From Arachis hypogaea (taxonomy: Eukaryota; Streptophyta; Magnoliopsida; Fabales; Fabaceae): a DNA stretch of 64,000 nucleotides. A program made the position numbers and the translations under genes. This document shows, piece after piece, positions 39,420 to 51,951 of this stretch. The DNA is taken from assembly GCF_003086295.3 (NCBI RefSeq), contig NC_092054.1, positions 60,303,546 to 60,367,545 of the forward strand, read 5' to 3'. How positions within the stretch are numbered: position 1 is the stretch's first letter; each line of letters starts with the position of its first letter. The notes beneath the pieces are model-generated. The model had not been told where the DNA came from, searched no databases, and was given only the letters and a program-made list of their open reading frames with translations.

Positions 39420-41725
39420 TGATGACTTGCATCATCTACCCTTCTTTCTTACAAAAAGAGGATCATAAAAGAGCATAAATCTCCTTTGATCAGTACAATT
39501 CATGCATTATTTGATGAATATTATGGTACACTACATTGAGATGAGTTGTGCTAAATTTTAGGTGAAAAAGGCATAAAAAATGGGAAGAAAGCAACAAGAA
39601 GCTGGGCATGTGAAACTAGCGTGCCACTTGGGAGCAAACGCCACAAAAATGCACTGGCGTGGCACGCCAGGAGCTAGGCGTGGCACACCAGTACTAAATT
39701 CCAGAGGAAAAGTTCAAACATGCATGTGGGCATGGCACGCCAGGGACTGGGCGTGGCACGCTAGTACAAAGTAACAGATAGCAACTATGGCGGGCACTGA
39801 AGGGGCGTGGCACGCCAGGTTGGGCGTGGCACACCTAACCCATCAGCTACTATGGGTGTGCCACTTGAGCCAAAGGGCATGGCACGCCAACTAACCACTC
39901 CAGGAACAACCATCACTATGGCGTGCCACTTGGTATCGAAGGCGTGGCATGGCAGCTCCGAAAAGTCACTTGGGCATGCCACTTGAGGATCCAGGCATGG
40001 CACGCCAAGCTTGAAAAGTTCAAATATATGGGCGTGCCACTTGAGCATCTTGGCGTGGCACGCTGGTACAATAATCCAGAGAAGGGGCTGAAGGCAATTG
40101 AAGACTGGGCGTGCCACTTGAGGTCGAAGGTGTGGCACGCCAACCTCTCAATCTCACTTAGGCGTGCCACTTGAGCAACCAAGCGTGGCACGCCAACGCA
40201 CAAAGAGACTAAAGCAAAGGCTGGGCATGCCACTTGAGGTCGAAGGCGTGGCACGCCAACCTATCAACCTCGCTTAGACGTGCCACTTGAGCGACCAAGC
40301 ATGGCACGCCAATACACAAAGAGACCAAAGCAAGGGCTGGACGTGCCACTTGATGTCGAAGGCATGGCACGAAAGGGGTGTGGCACGCCAGACCCTGGGC
40401 GTGCCACGCTAGTCAACTTTCCAGAGAAGCTTAGCCAAGCATGCAGCAAGGGCGTGGCACGCCATACCCTGGGCGTGCCACGCTAGTTCAAGTTTCCGGA
40501 AGCAAGAGAAGTGGAAAAAGGCTAGGGCGTGCCACTCGAGCTCGAAGGCGTGGCACGCCAAGGTTGTTATGAAGACGAGCGTGCCACTTGTGGGACTGGG
40601 CGTGACACGCCAAGCCAGAATTGAGGGAGCACGTGACATGCCCCTGGAGCGCAACCACACGCCAGCTGGGAAGTCACACTTATTGAGTTTCATTTCCGTC
40701 CAAAATGTAATTTTCCTTTTTACTTTTGTAATTATTTTATTTTTGCTAGAAGTAGTATAAATACCCCCAAGGAGTACTGAAGAAGGGGGTTAAGCAGTTA
40801 GGGAGATTAGTTTTTAGATCCACTTTTACCCTTCACTTTTGAGTACTTTTCTTTGAGCTATAAGTAGCTAAATTCTCTCTCATTGAGAGAGGGAGCTCTG
40901 TTGTACTTGATGGATTGATGATAGTGAAATCCTTCTTCTCTTCATCTTCTCTTTGACTTGCTAGAAGGAATTTTGTTCTTAATGCTTAGTGTTCAATTAT
41001 CTTGGAAAAGAGTTTGAATGCAAAATGGGTTTCATGGGAACCTTGGGAAAGGAAACATGAAACTATGCTTGAAATCCCTTCTCACACTTGAGTAGAATCT
41101 GGGTTTTGTTGTTTGGATATGTGACATATAATCCTCCCTCTACTTGGACCTATGATGGTGTGTGGTATAATCAGGGACCAACCATATCTCTGTTCATGAG
41201 CAATTAGACCAAGGAATTGGCTATTGATCAAGATCTGAGAGATTGAGTCACCAAGGGATTGGGGCTCAATCAATCATGATTGCCAAGAGGTCAATGAGTT
41301 GCATGATTGAAGAGGATGTAAGCTAAACTTGATCCAAAGAGACAACATCTCCAGATCTCAATGAATTTCCCCATTCTTATCTATCCCTTTCTCTATAGCT
41401 TAATTTTACATTCAGTAATTCCCCACTCCCATTTATATTCAAGTCATTTATGATTATGCACTTTACGTTATGCCATTTCTATTCCTGCACTTTATTGTTT
41501 TCTTTTGTATTCTAGCTAATTACATTTTTGTCATTTATAATTTTGCAATTCACAATCTACTTGTTCCACTTGACTAATTCATCAATCGATTATAATTGCT
41601 TGAATTTGCCAATCTCTGTGGATACGATCCCACTCCACTGTGGGTTATTACTTGACGATAATTTTGGTGCGCATGCCAAAAGACTGATTCACCACTTTTG
41701 AATGGGGGTGTGAATGGATTCATCA
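39420..41725 (+). repeat. 5' LTR of element B
   Basis: 2306 bp, TGATGACTTGC..TTCATCA. U3 array of GGCGTGCCACTTG and GGCGTGGCACGCC motifs (39600-40690), TATA box TATAAATA at 40756-40763, U5 hairpin CCCAC-TCCACT-GTGGG at 41629-41644. Confidence 0.93.
39600..40690 (+). repeat. U3 palindrome array of element B (GGCGTGGCACGCC type)
   Basis: More than twenty copies of TGGCGTG-G-CACGCCA (7-bp arms) and of GGCGTGCCACTTGAG, the two forming longer inverted pairs. The 3' LTR array (46615-47787, 49450-49660) is about 310 bp longer. Open frames through it are repeat artefacts. Confidence 0.9.
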
Positions 41726-41732
41726 AGTTTTA

Positions 41733-41749
41733 TGGCGCTGTTACCGGGG
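41733..41749 (+). other. Primer binding site of element B, two changes
   Basis: TGGCGCTGTTACCGGGG: the tRNA-Asp-type site with two C-to-T-type differences (G to A on one strand), seven bases after the LTR. Confidence 0.85.
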
Positions 41750-42030
41750 ATTGGCTTAAATTTAACAGTGATTAAATTGATTGAAGAGCTAGATTTAAGC
41801 AATTTAATTTCCTTGTTATTTTATTTTTTATTTCCTCTTATTTAGCACTTTTTATCTTCCTTCCATCTCTACTCTGAGTTCTATTTCTTTCTTCTTTGAT
41901 TATTTCAGTTATCCATCATCCACATTTCCATTCTTCTAACTGTTCGATTAATTACATCAACAAAGCAAACCACTAATCTCAACAAGTTTTTTTTACTTCA
42001 CTTGTTCTCTACTGGTTATTTGTCAAGTGT

Positions 42031-43964
42031 ATGACAGGCAGAAGAGGAGAGACTTCATCTCCCCTTGATAGTGAAATTGAGAGGACCTTCCTTAGGCGAA
42101 GAAGGGAAGCAAGAGGCAAAGGCATAGTTAGAGAGGAACAAGTGGAGGAAAATCTAGAAACCACCATGGAAGAAGAAGCACATAACCATGTTGAAGAGGA
42201 AGCTGGCAATCATGCTGGGCAAAAAAGGAGAGTCTTAGGCTCCTACATCAACCCAAATCCAGGAAACTGTGGCAGCAGCATCCTAAAGCCAACAATTCAT
42301 GCTAATAACTTTGAGTTGACGCCTCAGCTCATCACACTTGTCCAGAATAATTGCTCATATGGAGGAAGTGCCCAAGAAGACCCTAATCAACATCTTAACA
42401 CATTCTTGAAGATATGTGATACTGTGAAGTCCAATGGGGTACACCCTGACATCTACAAACTGCTCTTGTTCCCTTTCTCACTCAGAGATAAGGCAACAAA
42501 GTGGTTGGAATCATTTTCCAATGATAGCCTAACTACATGGGAGGAGGTCGTGAACAGATTCCTTGCAAGATTTTACCCTCCACAAAGAATCAACAGGCTG
42601 AGAGCTAAGGTGCAAACCTTCAGACAACAAGATGGAGAAACACTTTATGAGGCTTGGGAAAGATTCAAAGATCTGACAAGAAGATGCCCACCGGAAATAT
42701 TCAATGAGTGGGTACAACTACACATCCTCTATGAAGGGCTATCCTATGAATCAAAGAAGGCCGTGGATCATTCTTCCGGAGGCTCACTCAACAAGAAGAA
42801 AACCAATGAAAAAGCCATAGATGTCATCGAGACTGTAGCTAAAAATGAGTATTTCTATGCTTCAGAAAGGACTCAGAAGAAAGGAGTGCTGGAACTCAAC
42901 TTTGTAGATACTCTGTTAGCTCAGAACAAGGCAATTGCAGCACAAATAGCAGCCTTAACCAAGAGGATGGAGGCTAATCGAGCCTCAGTCATTCGAGACC
43001 AAACTCCTTAACAAGAAGGGAATATACCAGAATCTGAAGGTGGCTGGGAACAAGCTAATTAAGTGAACAACTCATCCAGACCACCATATGACCCACACTC
43101 TAAGACATACAATCCAGGTTGGAAGAACCACCCAAATTTTGGGTGGGAAAACCAGCTAAGCCATAACCAGGACCACAACAAACCTTATTCATCAAATCAA
43201 CATACCACTCACAACCCTAACCATCAAACAGGCAACCATAGATCCTACCATAACTCACAAAACACATCATACCATAGCAACCAACCAATACACAACAACC
43301 TCAATCAAGACACACCACCCTCAACTATGCAACCATGTGAAATCAAGAGCAACTTTGAGAGGATGGAGGCTGCAATAGCACAACTGCTATCACAGATTAC
43401 AGGAGCAGTCTCCACCCTTATGGAGAGACAAGCACAGACTGAAAGAAGGATAGACGCCAATCAAGAAGAATACAGGTCAAATCTGAAAAATCAAGGCGCA
43501 GCAATCTCAAAGTTGGAAGCACAAGTGGGGATCTTATCCAAGCAAATTCCACTGCCCACACACACATTTCCCATTGATACCATAGCCAACCCAAGAGGGA
43601 AATGCAAGGCCATCACACTAAGAAGCGGGAAAGTTGTGGAGGAAGGAACCCCAAGCAAAGACAACCATGAAGAAGAAGTTGCAGAAAAGTATAGGAATAA
43701 GGATGAAGAAGATACCCCTGCTCCACCTTCACCAAAACCAGTCCTGAAGCCTTATGTGCCAAAAGCACCATACCCACAAAGGCTGGGAAAAGACAGGAAG
43801 GATGGCCAGTTCTCTAAGTTCCTAGAGATCTTCAAGAAGCTCCAAATTAACATACCATTTGCTGAGACATTAGAACAAATGCCACTCTATGCCAAATTCT
43901 TGAAAGAGCTTATAACAAGAAAGAGGAACTGGGAGGCAAAAGAGACCATAGTATTAAATGAGGA
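42031..43964 (+). pseudogene. gag: Element B gag
   Basis: ATG 42031 (MTGRRGETSSP). ANNFELTPQLITLVQNN, then the Retrotrans_gag domain (FPFSLRDKATKWLESF, YEAWERFKDLTRRCPPEIF, GLSYESKKAVDHSSGGSL). Stops TAA 43009-43011 and TAA 43060-43062; the same frame then continues through GWKNHPNFGWEN, His/Asn-rich sequence, a coiled region, NPRGKCKAITLRSGK and a Pro-rich linker into the protease. No zinc knuckle. It resembles element A more than E1. Confidence 0.88.
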
Positions 43965-44837
43965 ATGCAGCGCCATCATACAAAAGAAGCTGCCTCAAAA
44001 GCTGAAGGACCCAGGGAGTTTCCAAATCCCCTGCATCATAGGGGTATCACTATTAAGAAAGCTTTGTGTGACTTGGGAGCTAGCATAAATCTCATGTCCT
44101 TAACCATGATGAGAAGGATGAAGATTGAGGAAGCCAAGCCAACAAGAATGGCACTCCAATTGGCTGACAGAACATTTAAGTTTCCACATGGGGTGGTGGA
44201 AGACTTGTTAGTAAAGGTAGGGGAATTCATTTTCCCAGCTGATTTTGTTGTGCTGGACATGGAAGAAGAGGCCAACACATCAATCATCCTGAGAAGGCCA
44301 TTTCTAGCTACTGTTGGAGCCATCATCGATGTGCAAAAAGGGGAACTAGTCTTGAGATTGCATGAAGAGAAGATGGTCATCAACATCTTTAAAGCCATGA
44401 GTTACCCCAAAGAATCTATAGGAAAATGCATGATGGTAGACACCATGGAACAAATAGTTCAAGGAGTTTTTGAAGAAGAGCAATGTGAAGGAGCTATGGA
44501 GCTGGGACAACCAACATTAAATGAAGAACTACCACAAGAAACCAGGAAGAATTCAATCATGCCAACCACCACAAACAACAAAGATGCAGAGACACCAAAA
44601 CTAGAGCTGAAAACCTTACCACCCAGCTTGAAATATGCATATTTAGGTGCCAACAACACTCACCCAGTGATCATAAATTCAAGTCTGAGTAAGGAACAAG
44701 AAGAGGAGCTTATCCAAGTGCTGAGACAACACAAGGATGCCATAGGGTGGATACTTGCAGATTTAAAAGGGATCAGTCCTTCAATGTGCATGCACAAAAT
44801 CCTACTTGAAGAAGATGCCAAACCTTCAATGCAATAA
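43965..44837 (+). pseudogene. pro: Element B protease region
   Basis: Shifted by one base relative to gag at a G-run near 44041-44044. ALCDLGASINLMSLTMM (DLG active site), VVEDLLVKVGEFIFPADF, IILRRPFLATVGAIIDV (ILGRPFL with G to R), then the linker PPSLKYAYLGANNTHPVII. Ends at TAA 44835-44837, four codons before the RT reading. Confidence 0.87.
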
Positions 44838-44846
44838 CAAAGGAGG

Positions 44847-46247
44847 TTGAACCCAACTATGAATGAAGTGGTTCAGAAAGAAGTGTTGAAATTGTGGCAA
44901 GCAGGGGTGATCTACCCCATCTCAGACATCTCTTGGGTAAGCCCGGTGCAAGTAGTCCCTAAGAAGAGAGGGATCACTATAGTGGCAAATGAGAAGAATG
45001 AATTGATACCCACAAGGACAGTAACCGGATGGCGTATGTGCATTGACTACCGGAAACTCAATGAAGCCACCCGAAAAAATCATTTTCCCTTACCTTTCAT
45101 GGACCAAATGCTTGAAAGATTGGCAGGACATGAGTATTATTGCTTCCTGGATGGGTATTCGGGCTACAACCAAATTGTTGTAGACCCCAAGGATCAGGAA
45201 AAAACTTCATTTACTTGTCCATATGGTGTCTTTGCTTATAGGAGAATGCCCTTTGGATTGTGCAATGCACCTGCAACATTCCAAAGGTGCATGCTCTCCA
45301 TTTTTTCAAACATGATTGAGAAGTTCATAGAAGTATTCATGGACGACTTTTCTGTGTTTGGAAACTCATATTCTGATTGCCTATGCCATCTTGCTCTTGT
45401 GCTAAAAAGGTGCCACGAAACCAACCTAGTTTTAAACTGGGAGAAGTGCCATTTTATGGTAACTGAAGGGGTGGTTCTTGGTCACAAGATTTTAAAAAAT
45501 GGCATAGAAGTGGACAAGGCAAAAGTGGAAGTAATTGAGAAATTAACTCCACCTTGCAATGTCAAGGCAATCAGAAGCTTTTTGGGACACGCTGGGTTCT
45601 ATAGGAGGTTTATCAAAGACTTTTCAAAGATTGCAAAACCCCTTAGCAACCTACTTGTCTCAAATACTCCCTTTGTTTTTGATAGAGATTGCATGGTAGC
45701 CTTTGATGAGCTTAAGAAGAAACTCTCCTCTGCACCTATTATAGCACCACCTAGCTGGGATCTTCCCTTTGAACTAATGTGTGATGCATCTGATTTTGCT
45801 GTTGGTACTGTTCTAGGACAGAGGAAAGACTAGCTAGTACATGTCATTTACCATGCTAGCAAGGTCCTTAATGAGAATCAAAGAAACTATACCACTACAG
45901 AGAAAGAACTTTTAGCCATAGTCTTTGCTTTTGATAAGTTTAGATCATATCTTATTGGCTCGAAAGTAATTGTGTTCACTGATCATGCAGCACTCAAATA
46001 CTTGCTACTCCAAGAATTTGACATTGAGATTAAAGATAGGAGTGGAGTAGAGAACAAGGTAGCTGACCATCTCTCAAGGATCCCACAAGAAGAAGAAATG
46101 TATCAAGTAGCATTAAATGAAAGCTTCCCTGATGAGCAATTGATGATGATTCGAGTAGCCCCTTGGTTTGCAGACATAGCTAACTTCAAGGCTATTGGGG
46201 AACTACCAACCAACATCAAGGTGACAATCAATAGAAAGGACCCCTAA
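44847..46247 (+). pseudogene. pol: Element B reverse transcriptase and RNase H
   Basis: RT uninterrupted for 329 codons: WVSPVQVVPKKRGIT, WRMCIDYRKLNEATRK, YYCFLDGYSGYNQI, MPFGLCNAPATFQRCM, catalytic FMDDFSVFGN, FLGHAGFYRRFIKDFSKIAKPLSNLL. TAG at 45831-45833 starts a broken RNase H in the same frame ([30 protein letters not shown]). An in-frame loss of about 15 codons joins KYLL to [26 protein letters not shown] ends the domain. The frame stops at TAA 46245-46247 with no integrase after it. Confidence 0.9.
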
Positions 46248-46417
46248 GGCCTAGACTTGAAAGAACCCTCAAGGATCTAAGAGTTTTTCATGACATTAAA
46301 ATATTCATACATGTGTTGAACACTTAGTCCTACCCTTAGTTATGTTGCAATCATTCAAGGCCAAGGCCTCAAATTATAAAGGCTTACTTACATCGATTTG
46401 CTTGGGACAAGCAAAGC

Positions 46418-46432
46418 TTAAGTTTGGTGTTG
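46418..46432 (+). other. Presumed plus-strand primer motif at B 3' LTR
   Basis: TTAAGTTTGGTGTTG directly before TGATGACTTGC, identical to the motif at the A and N 3' LTRs. Confidence 0.65.
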
Positions 46433-49400
46433 TGATGACTTGCATCATCTACCCTTCTTTCTTGCATAAAGAGGACCATAAAAGAGCATAAATCTCCTTT
46501 GATCAGTGCAATTCATGCATTATTTGATGAATATTATGGTACACTACTTTGAGATGAGTTGTGCTGAATTTCAGGTGAAAAAGGCATCAAAAATGGGAAG
46601 AAAGCAACAAGAAGCTGGGCGTGTAAAACTGGCGTGCCACTTGGGAGCAAACACCACAAAAATGTACTGGCGTGGCACGCCACTACTAAATTCCAGAGGG
46701 GAATTTCAAACATGCATGTGGGCGTGGCACGCCAGGGACTGGGCGTGGCACACTAGTACAAAGTACCAGAGAGCAACTATGGAGGACACTGAAGGGGCGT
46801 GGCACGCCAGGTTGGGCGTGGCACGCCTAACCCATCAGCTACTATGGGCGTGCCACTTGAGCCAAAGGGCGTGGCATGCCAATTCACCACTCCAGGAACA
46901 GCCTTCACTATGGCGTGCCACTTGGTATCGAAGGCGTGGCACGTCAGCTCCGAAAAGTCACTTGGGCGTGCCACTTGATGATCTAGGCGTGGCACGCCAA
47001 GCTTGAAGAGTTCACAAATGTATGGGCATGCCACTTGAGCAGCATGGCGTGGCACGCTGGTACAATAATCCAGAGAAGGGGTTGAAGGCAATTGAAGACT
47101 GGGCATGCCACTTGAGGTCGAAGGCGTGGCACGCCAACCTCTCAATCTCACTTAGGCGTGCCACTTAAGCGACCAGGCGTGGCACGCCAATGCACAAAGA
47201 GACCAAAGCAAGGGCTGGGTGTGCCACTTGAGGTCGAAGGCGTGGCACGCCAACCTCTCAATCTCACTTAGGCGTGCCACTTGAGCGACCAGGCGTGGCA
47301 CGCCAATGCACAAAGAGACCAAAGCAAGGGCTAGGCATGCCACTTGATGTCGAAGGCATGGCACGCCAACCCAAGAATCTCACTATGGCATGCCACTTGA
47401 AGACTGAGGCATGGCACGCCAGCTACTGGAACCATGGCAAGATCATGGGCGTGGCACGCTAGCCTCTAGGCATGGCACGCTGGTATAAGTTTCCAGAGAG
47501 GGTGAAGGAGGCCAAATACTTGGGGTGTTCCACTTGGTATCGAAGGCGTGGCACGCCATTCACCATTCCTTACTTAGGCGTGCCACTTGAATCCCAGGCG
47601 TGGCACGCCAGTGTCATTCAGAGAGCAAAGAAGCATTGGGGCGTGCCACTTGAGTTCGTGGCATGGCACGCCAAACAGAGGAATCACTTATTCACAAAGG
47701 GGCGTGGCACACCAGACCCTGGGCGTGCCACGCTAGTTCAACTTTCCAGAGAAGCTTGGCCAAGCATGCAGTAAGGGCGTGGCACGCTGATGAGCGGATA
47801 ATTTATACACTTTTTGGCATTATTTTTAAGTAGTTTTTAGTATGATTTAGTTAGTTTTTAGTATATTTTTATTAGTTTTTAAACAAAAATCACATTTCTG
47901 GACTTTACTATGAGTTTGTGTGTTTTTCTATGATTTCAGGTATTTTCTGGCTGAAATTGAGGGGCCTGAGCAAAAATCTGATTTAGAGGCTGAAGAAGGA
48001 CTGCAGATGCAGTTGGATTCTGACCTCCCTACACTCGAAATGAATTTTCTGGAGCTACAGAAACCCAATTAGTGCGCTCTCAATTTCGTTGGAAAGTAGA
48101 CATCTGGGGCTTTCCTGCAATATATAATAGTCCATACTTTGCCCGAGTTTTGACAACGCAAACTGGCGTTCAAACGCCAACATCCTGCCCTATTCTGGAG
48201 TTAAATGCCAGAAACAGGTTGGAAACTAGAGTTAAACACCAGAAACAGGCTACAACCTGGCGTTTAACTCCAAAAAGAGTCTCTACACATGAAAGCTCAA
48301 TGCTCAGCCCAAGCACACACCAAGTGGGCCCGGAAGTGGATTTCTACATCATTTACTTATCTTATGTAACCCTAGCTACTAGTTTAGTATAAAAACTACT
48401 TTTAGTGATTTATTTTATATCCCTGGTTAGTCTTTGAATAATTTTATGTTCAGAGATCACGTTTAGGGGGCTGGCCAATCGGACATGCCTGGACCTTCAT
48501 CACTTATGTATTTTCAACAGTAGAGTTTCTACACACCATAGATTAAGGTGTGGAGCTCTGTTGTTCCTCATGAATTAATGCAAAGTACTATTGTTTTCTT
48601 ATTCAATTCAAGCTTATTCCTATTCTAAGATATTCGCTTGCACTTCAACCGTGATGAATATGATGATCTGTGACACTCATCACTATTCTCAACTTATGAA
48701 CGCGTGCCTAACAACCACTTCCGTTCTACCTTAGATCGAGCGTATATCTTTTAGCCTCCATTCCAAAAGATCGGAGTCTTTGTGGTATAAGCTAGAATTA
48801 TTGGTGGCCATTCCTGAGATCCGGAAAGTCTAAACCTTGTCTGTGGTATTCCGAGTAGGATCTGGGAAGGGATGACTGTGACGAGCTTCAAACTCGCGAG
48901 TGTTGGGCGTAGTGACAGACACAAAAGGATCACTTGATCCTATTCCAACATGATCGAGAATCGACAGATGATTAGCCATGCGGTGACAGCGCATTTGGAC
49001 CATTTTCACTGAGAGGACGGGAAGTAGCCATTGACAACGGTGATACTCAACATACAGCTTGCCATGGAAAGGAGTATGAATGATTGGATGAAGGCAGTAG
49101 GAAAGTAGAGGTTCAGAAGGAACAAAGCATCTCCATACGCTTATCTAAAATTCTCACCAATGAATTACATAAGTATCCCTATCTTATTTTATGTTCTATT
49201 TATATTTTAATTATCAAAATCTCATAACCATTTGAATCTACCTGACTGAGATTTACAAGATGACCATAGCTTGCTTCAAGCCGACAATCTCCATGGGATC
49301 GACCCTTACTCACGTAAGGTTTATTATTACTTGGATGACCCAGTGCACTTACTGGTTAGTTGTGTGAAGTTGTGAAAAAGAAGTGAGATTACAATTGTGC

Positions 49401-50713
49401 GTACCAAGTTGTTGGCGCCATTGAGATCACAATTTCGTGCACCACACACCATACCCTGGGCGTGCCACGCTAGTTCAAGTTTCCAGAAGCAAGAGAAGTG
49501 GAAAAATGCTAGGGCATGCCACTTGAGCTCGAAGGCGTGGCACTCCAAGGTTGTTATGAAGACAACTGTGCCACTTGTGGGGCTGGGCGTGGCACGCCAA
49601 GCAAGAATTGAGGGAGCACGTGACACGCCCGTGGAGCGCCAACCACACGCTAGTTGGGAAGTCACACTTATTGAGTTTCTTTTCCTTCCAAAATGTAATT
49701 TTCCTTTTTTACTTTTGTAATTCTTTTATTTTTTCTAAAAGCAGTATAAATACCCCAAGGAGTACTGAAGAAGGGGGTTAAGCAGTTAGGGAGATTAGTT
49801 TTTAGATCCACTTTTACACTTCACTTTTGAGTACTTTTCTTTGAGCTATGAGTAGCTAAATTTCCTCTCACTGAGAGAGGGAGCTCTGTTGTACTTGATG
49901 GATTGATGATAGTGAAATCCTTCTTCTCTTCATCTTCTCTTTGATTTGCTAGAAGGAATTTCGTTCTTAATGCTTAGTGTTCAATTATCTTGGGAAAGAG
50001 ATTGAATGCAAAATGTGTTTCATGGGATCCTTGGGAAAGGAAACATGAAACCAAGCTTGAAATCCCTTCTCACACTTGAGTAGAATCTAGGTTTTGGTGT
50101 TTGGATATGTGACATATAATCCTCCCTCTACTTGGACCTATGATGGTGTGTGGTATAATCAGGGACCAAGCATATCTCTCTTCATGAGCAATTAGACTAA
50201 GGAATTGGCTATTGATCAAGATCTGAGAGATTGAGTCACCAAGGGATTGGGGCTCAATCAATCATGATTGCCAAGAGGTCAATGAGTTGCATAATTGAAG
50301 AGGATGTAAGCTAAACTTGATCCAAAGAGACTACATCTCCTTATCTCAATGAATTTCCCCATTCTTATCTATCCCTTTCTCTATAGTTTAATTTTACATT
50401 CAGCAATTCCCCACTCCCATTTATGTTCAGGTCATTTATGATTACGCACTTTACATTCTGCCATTTCTATTCCTGCACTTTATTGCTTTCTTTTATATTC
50501 TAGCTATTTACATTTTTGTCATTTATAATTCTGTAATTCACAATCTACTTGTTCCGCTTGACTAATTCATCAATCGATTAAAACTGCTTGAATTTGCCAA
50601 TCTCTGTGGATACGATCCCACTCTACTGTGGCTTATTACTTGACGATAATTTTGGTGCTCTTGCCAAAAGACTGATTCACCACTTTTGAATGGGGGTGTG
50701 AATCGGCTCATCA
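46433..50713 (+). repeat. 3' LTR of element B, interrupted by a solo LTR
   Basis: LTR parts 46433-47787 and 49445-50713 (about 2.6 kb joined). TATA box 49745-49752, U5 hairpin 50617-50632 with one terminal mismatch. Ends CATCA, then ACCCA. The array has extra units around 47370-47690. Confidence 0.92.
47788..49444 (+). mobile_element. Solo LTR of an N-related family
   Basis: 1657 bp, TGATGAGCGG..GTGCACCA, similar layout to the LTRs of N but diverged. Flanks CACGC (47783-47787) and CACAC (49445-49449) look like a target duplication with one change. TATA-like TATAAAAA at 48388-48395; TGGCGTT/AACGCCA-type repeats at 48160-48270; U5 hairpin CCTTAC-TCAC-GTAAGG at 49304-49319. No internal region, so it is the product of LTR-LTR recombination. 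Confidence 0.9.
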
Positions 50714-51951
50714 ACCCACATGGGGGCAAAATGAAGAAAACCAAGAAGATCAGTAGCAGGAATAAATTCAATATGTGCACAACCAAGGCTCAGGCCAAAA
50801 TGAAGTTTATGGTGACACCTACAATCCATCCTGGAAGAACCATCCAAATCTAAGATGGGGAGACAACCACACTCAAAACCTGCAACCATGGCAAAGAAAT
50901 TCAAACCACAACAACTCAAGAAACACAAACAACAACAACCAGCAAAACACTAACCCCAATCCATATAGAAAACCCCAAAACAACTACCCAAATTCCAGCT
51001 ACTATCCACCAAATACCCCAGCCACTAACCAAAATACCTATCACTCACCATCTACACCCTACAACCAGCCACAAATACCACAAGACACCCAAAGAATCTC
51101 AAACCTAGAGATACTAATGGAGAAGATGATGAAACATCAGGAACTAACAAGCAAGAATCATGAGGCTTCAATGAGAAACTTAGAGAGGCAAATTGGACAA
51201 CTGTCTAAGCAAGCAGTGATTGAAAAGCCAACAAGCTCACTCCCAAGTGATACCATTCCAAATCCTAAAGAATAATGCAAAGCCATCCAACTGAGGAGTG
51301 GAAAAACCTTGGTGAATAACACTGAAGCCAATAAGAAGCCGAAGGATAATGACAAGGCCATCAGCAAGCATGATGAAGCCAGCAACAGGGAAGAAGCTGC
51401 ACTTAACAAGGAGGATCAAGAGAAGCCTAAAAAGGAAGATGAGCAGTCACAAGAATTAAGGAAAGGGAAGCAAGTAATGGAGGAACCCTCTTAAGGACAG
51501 AAGCAGCTAGTGAAGGCTCACACACCTCCCTTGCCATATCCTCAAAGGTTCAACAAGGAGACCAAGGACCAGCACTTTCCCAAATTCCTTGAAGTCTTCA
51601 AGAAATTGGAGATCAATATCCCCCTGGCTGAAGTATTAGAGCAGATGCCTCTATATGTAAAATTCTTGAAAGAGCTCATTAACAAAAAGAGAAGCTGGCA
51701 TGAGAAGGAAACCATTATGCTCACTGAAGAATGTAGTGCTGTGATTCAAAGGGGTATCCCACCAAAGCTCAAAGATCCAGGGAGCCTTGTGGTTTCATGC
51801 ACCATAGGCAAGATGACATTAGAAAAAGCCCTCTACGATCTAGGTACTAGTATCAACTTAATGCCCCTCTCAATGATGAGATAGCTTGCCATAGAAGAAA
51901 TCAAACCTACCAGGACGTCTTTGGTGATGGCTGATAGATCAATCAAGACAC
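50714..51951 (+). pseudogene. gag: Element D gag end and protease start
   Basis: Resumes the gag of D after element B. It has NPSWKNHPNLRWGDN, a long Asn/Gln/Pro-rich stretch, a coiled helical part with NLERQIGQLSKQ, LRSGKTL, an acidic Lys/Glu-rich linker, then PYPQRFNKETKDQHFPKFLEVFKKL-type sequence and the protease ALYDLGTSINLMPLSMMR (C to Y before DLG). It stops at TAG 51882-51884. Cut at 51951 by element R; RT and beyond are not seen. Confidence 0.86.

Larger units (their letters stand above)
39420..50713 (+). mobile_element. Element B: LTR retrotransposon with gag-pro-RT-RNase H, no integrase
   Basis: 11.3 kb, LTRs 39420-41725 and 46433-50713 (the latter split by a solo LTR), perfect ACCCA duplication. 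Internal 4.7 kb: primer site, gag, protease, RT, RNase H, then only about 190 bp to the 3' LTR. The integrase and the two-hairpin region are deleted. Coding parts carry stops and frameshifts. Confidence 0.93.

Noticed and set aside
39580..40760. Many ORFs on both strands across the GGCGTGGCACGCC arrays (also 46506-47774)
   Set aside because: Translations only repeat the array unit (ACHLR.., WHAK..); LTR sequence, not genes.
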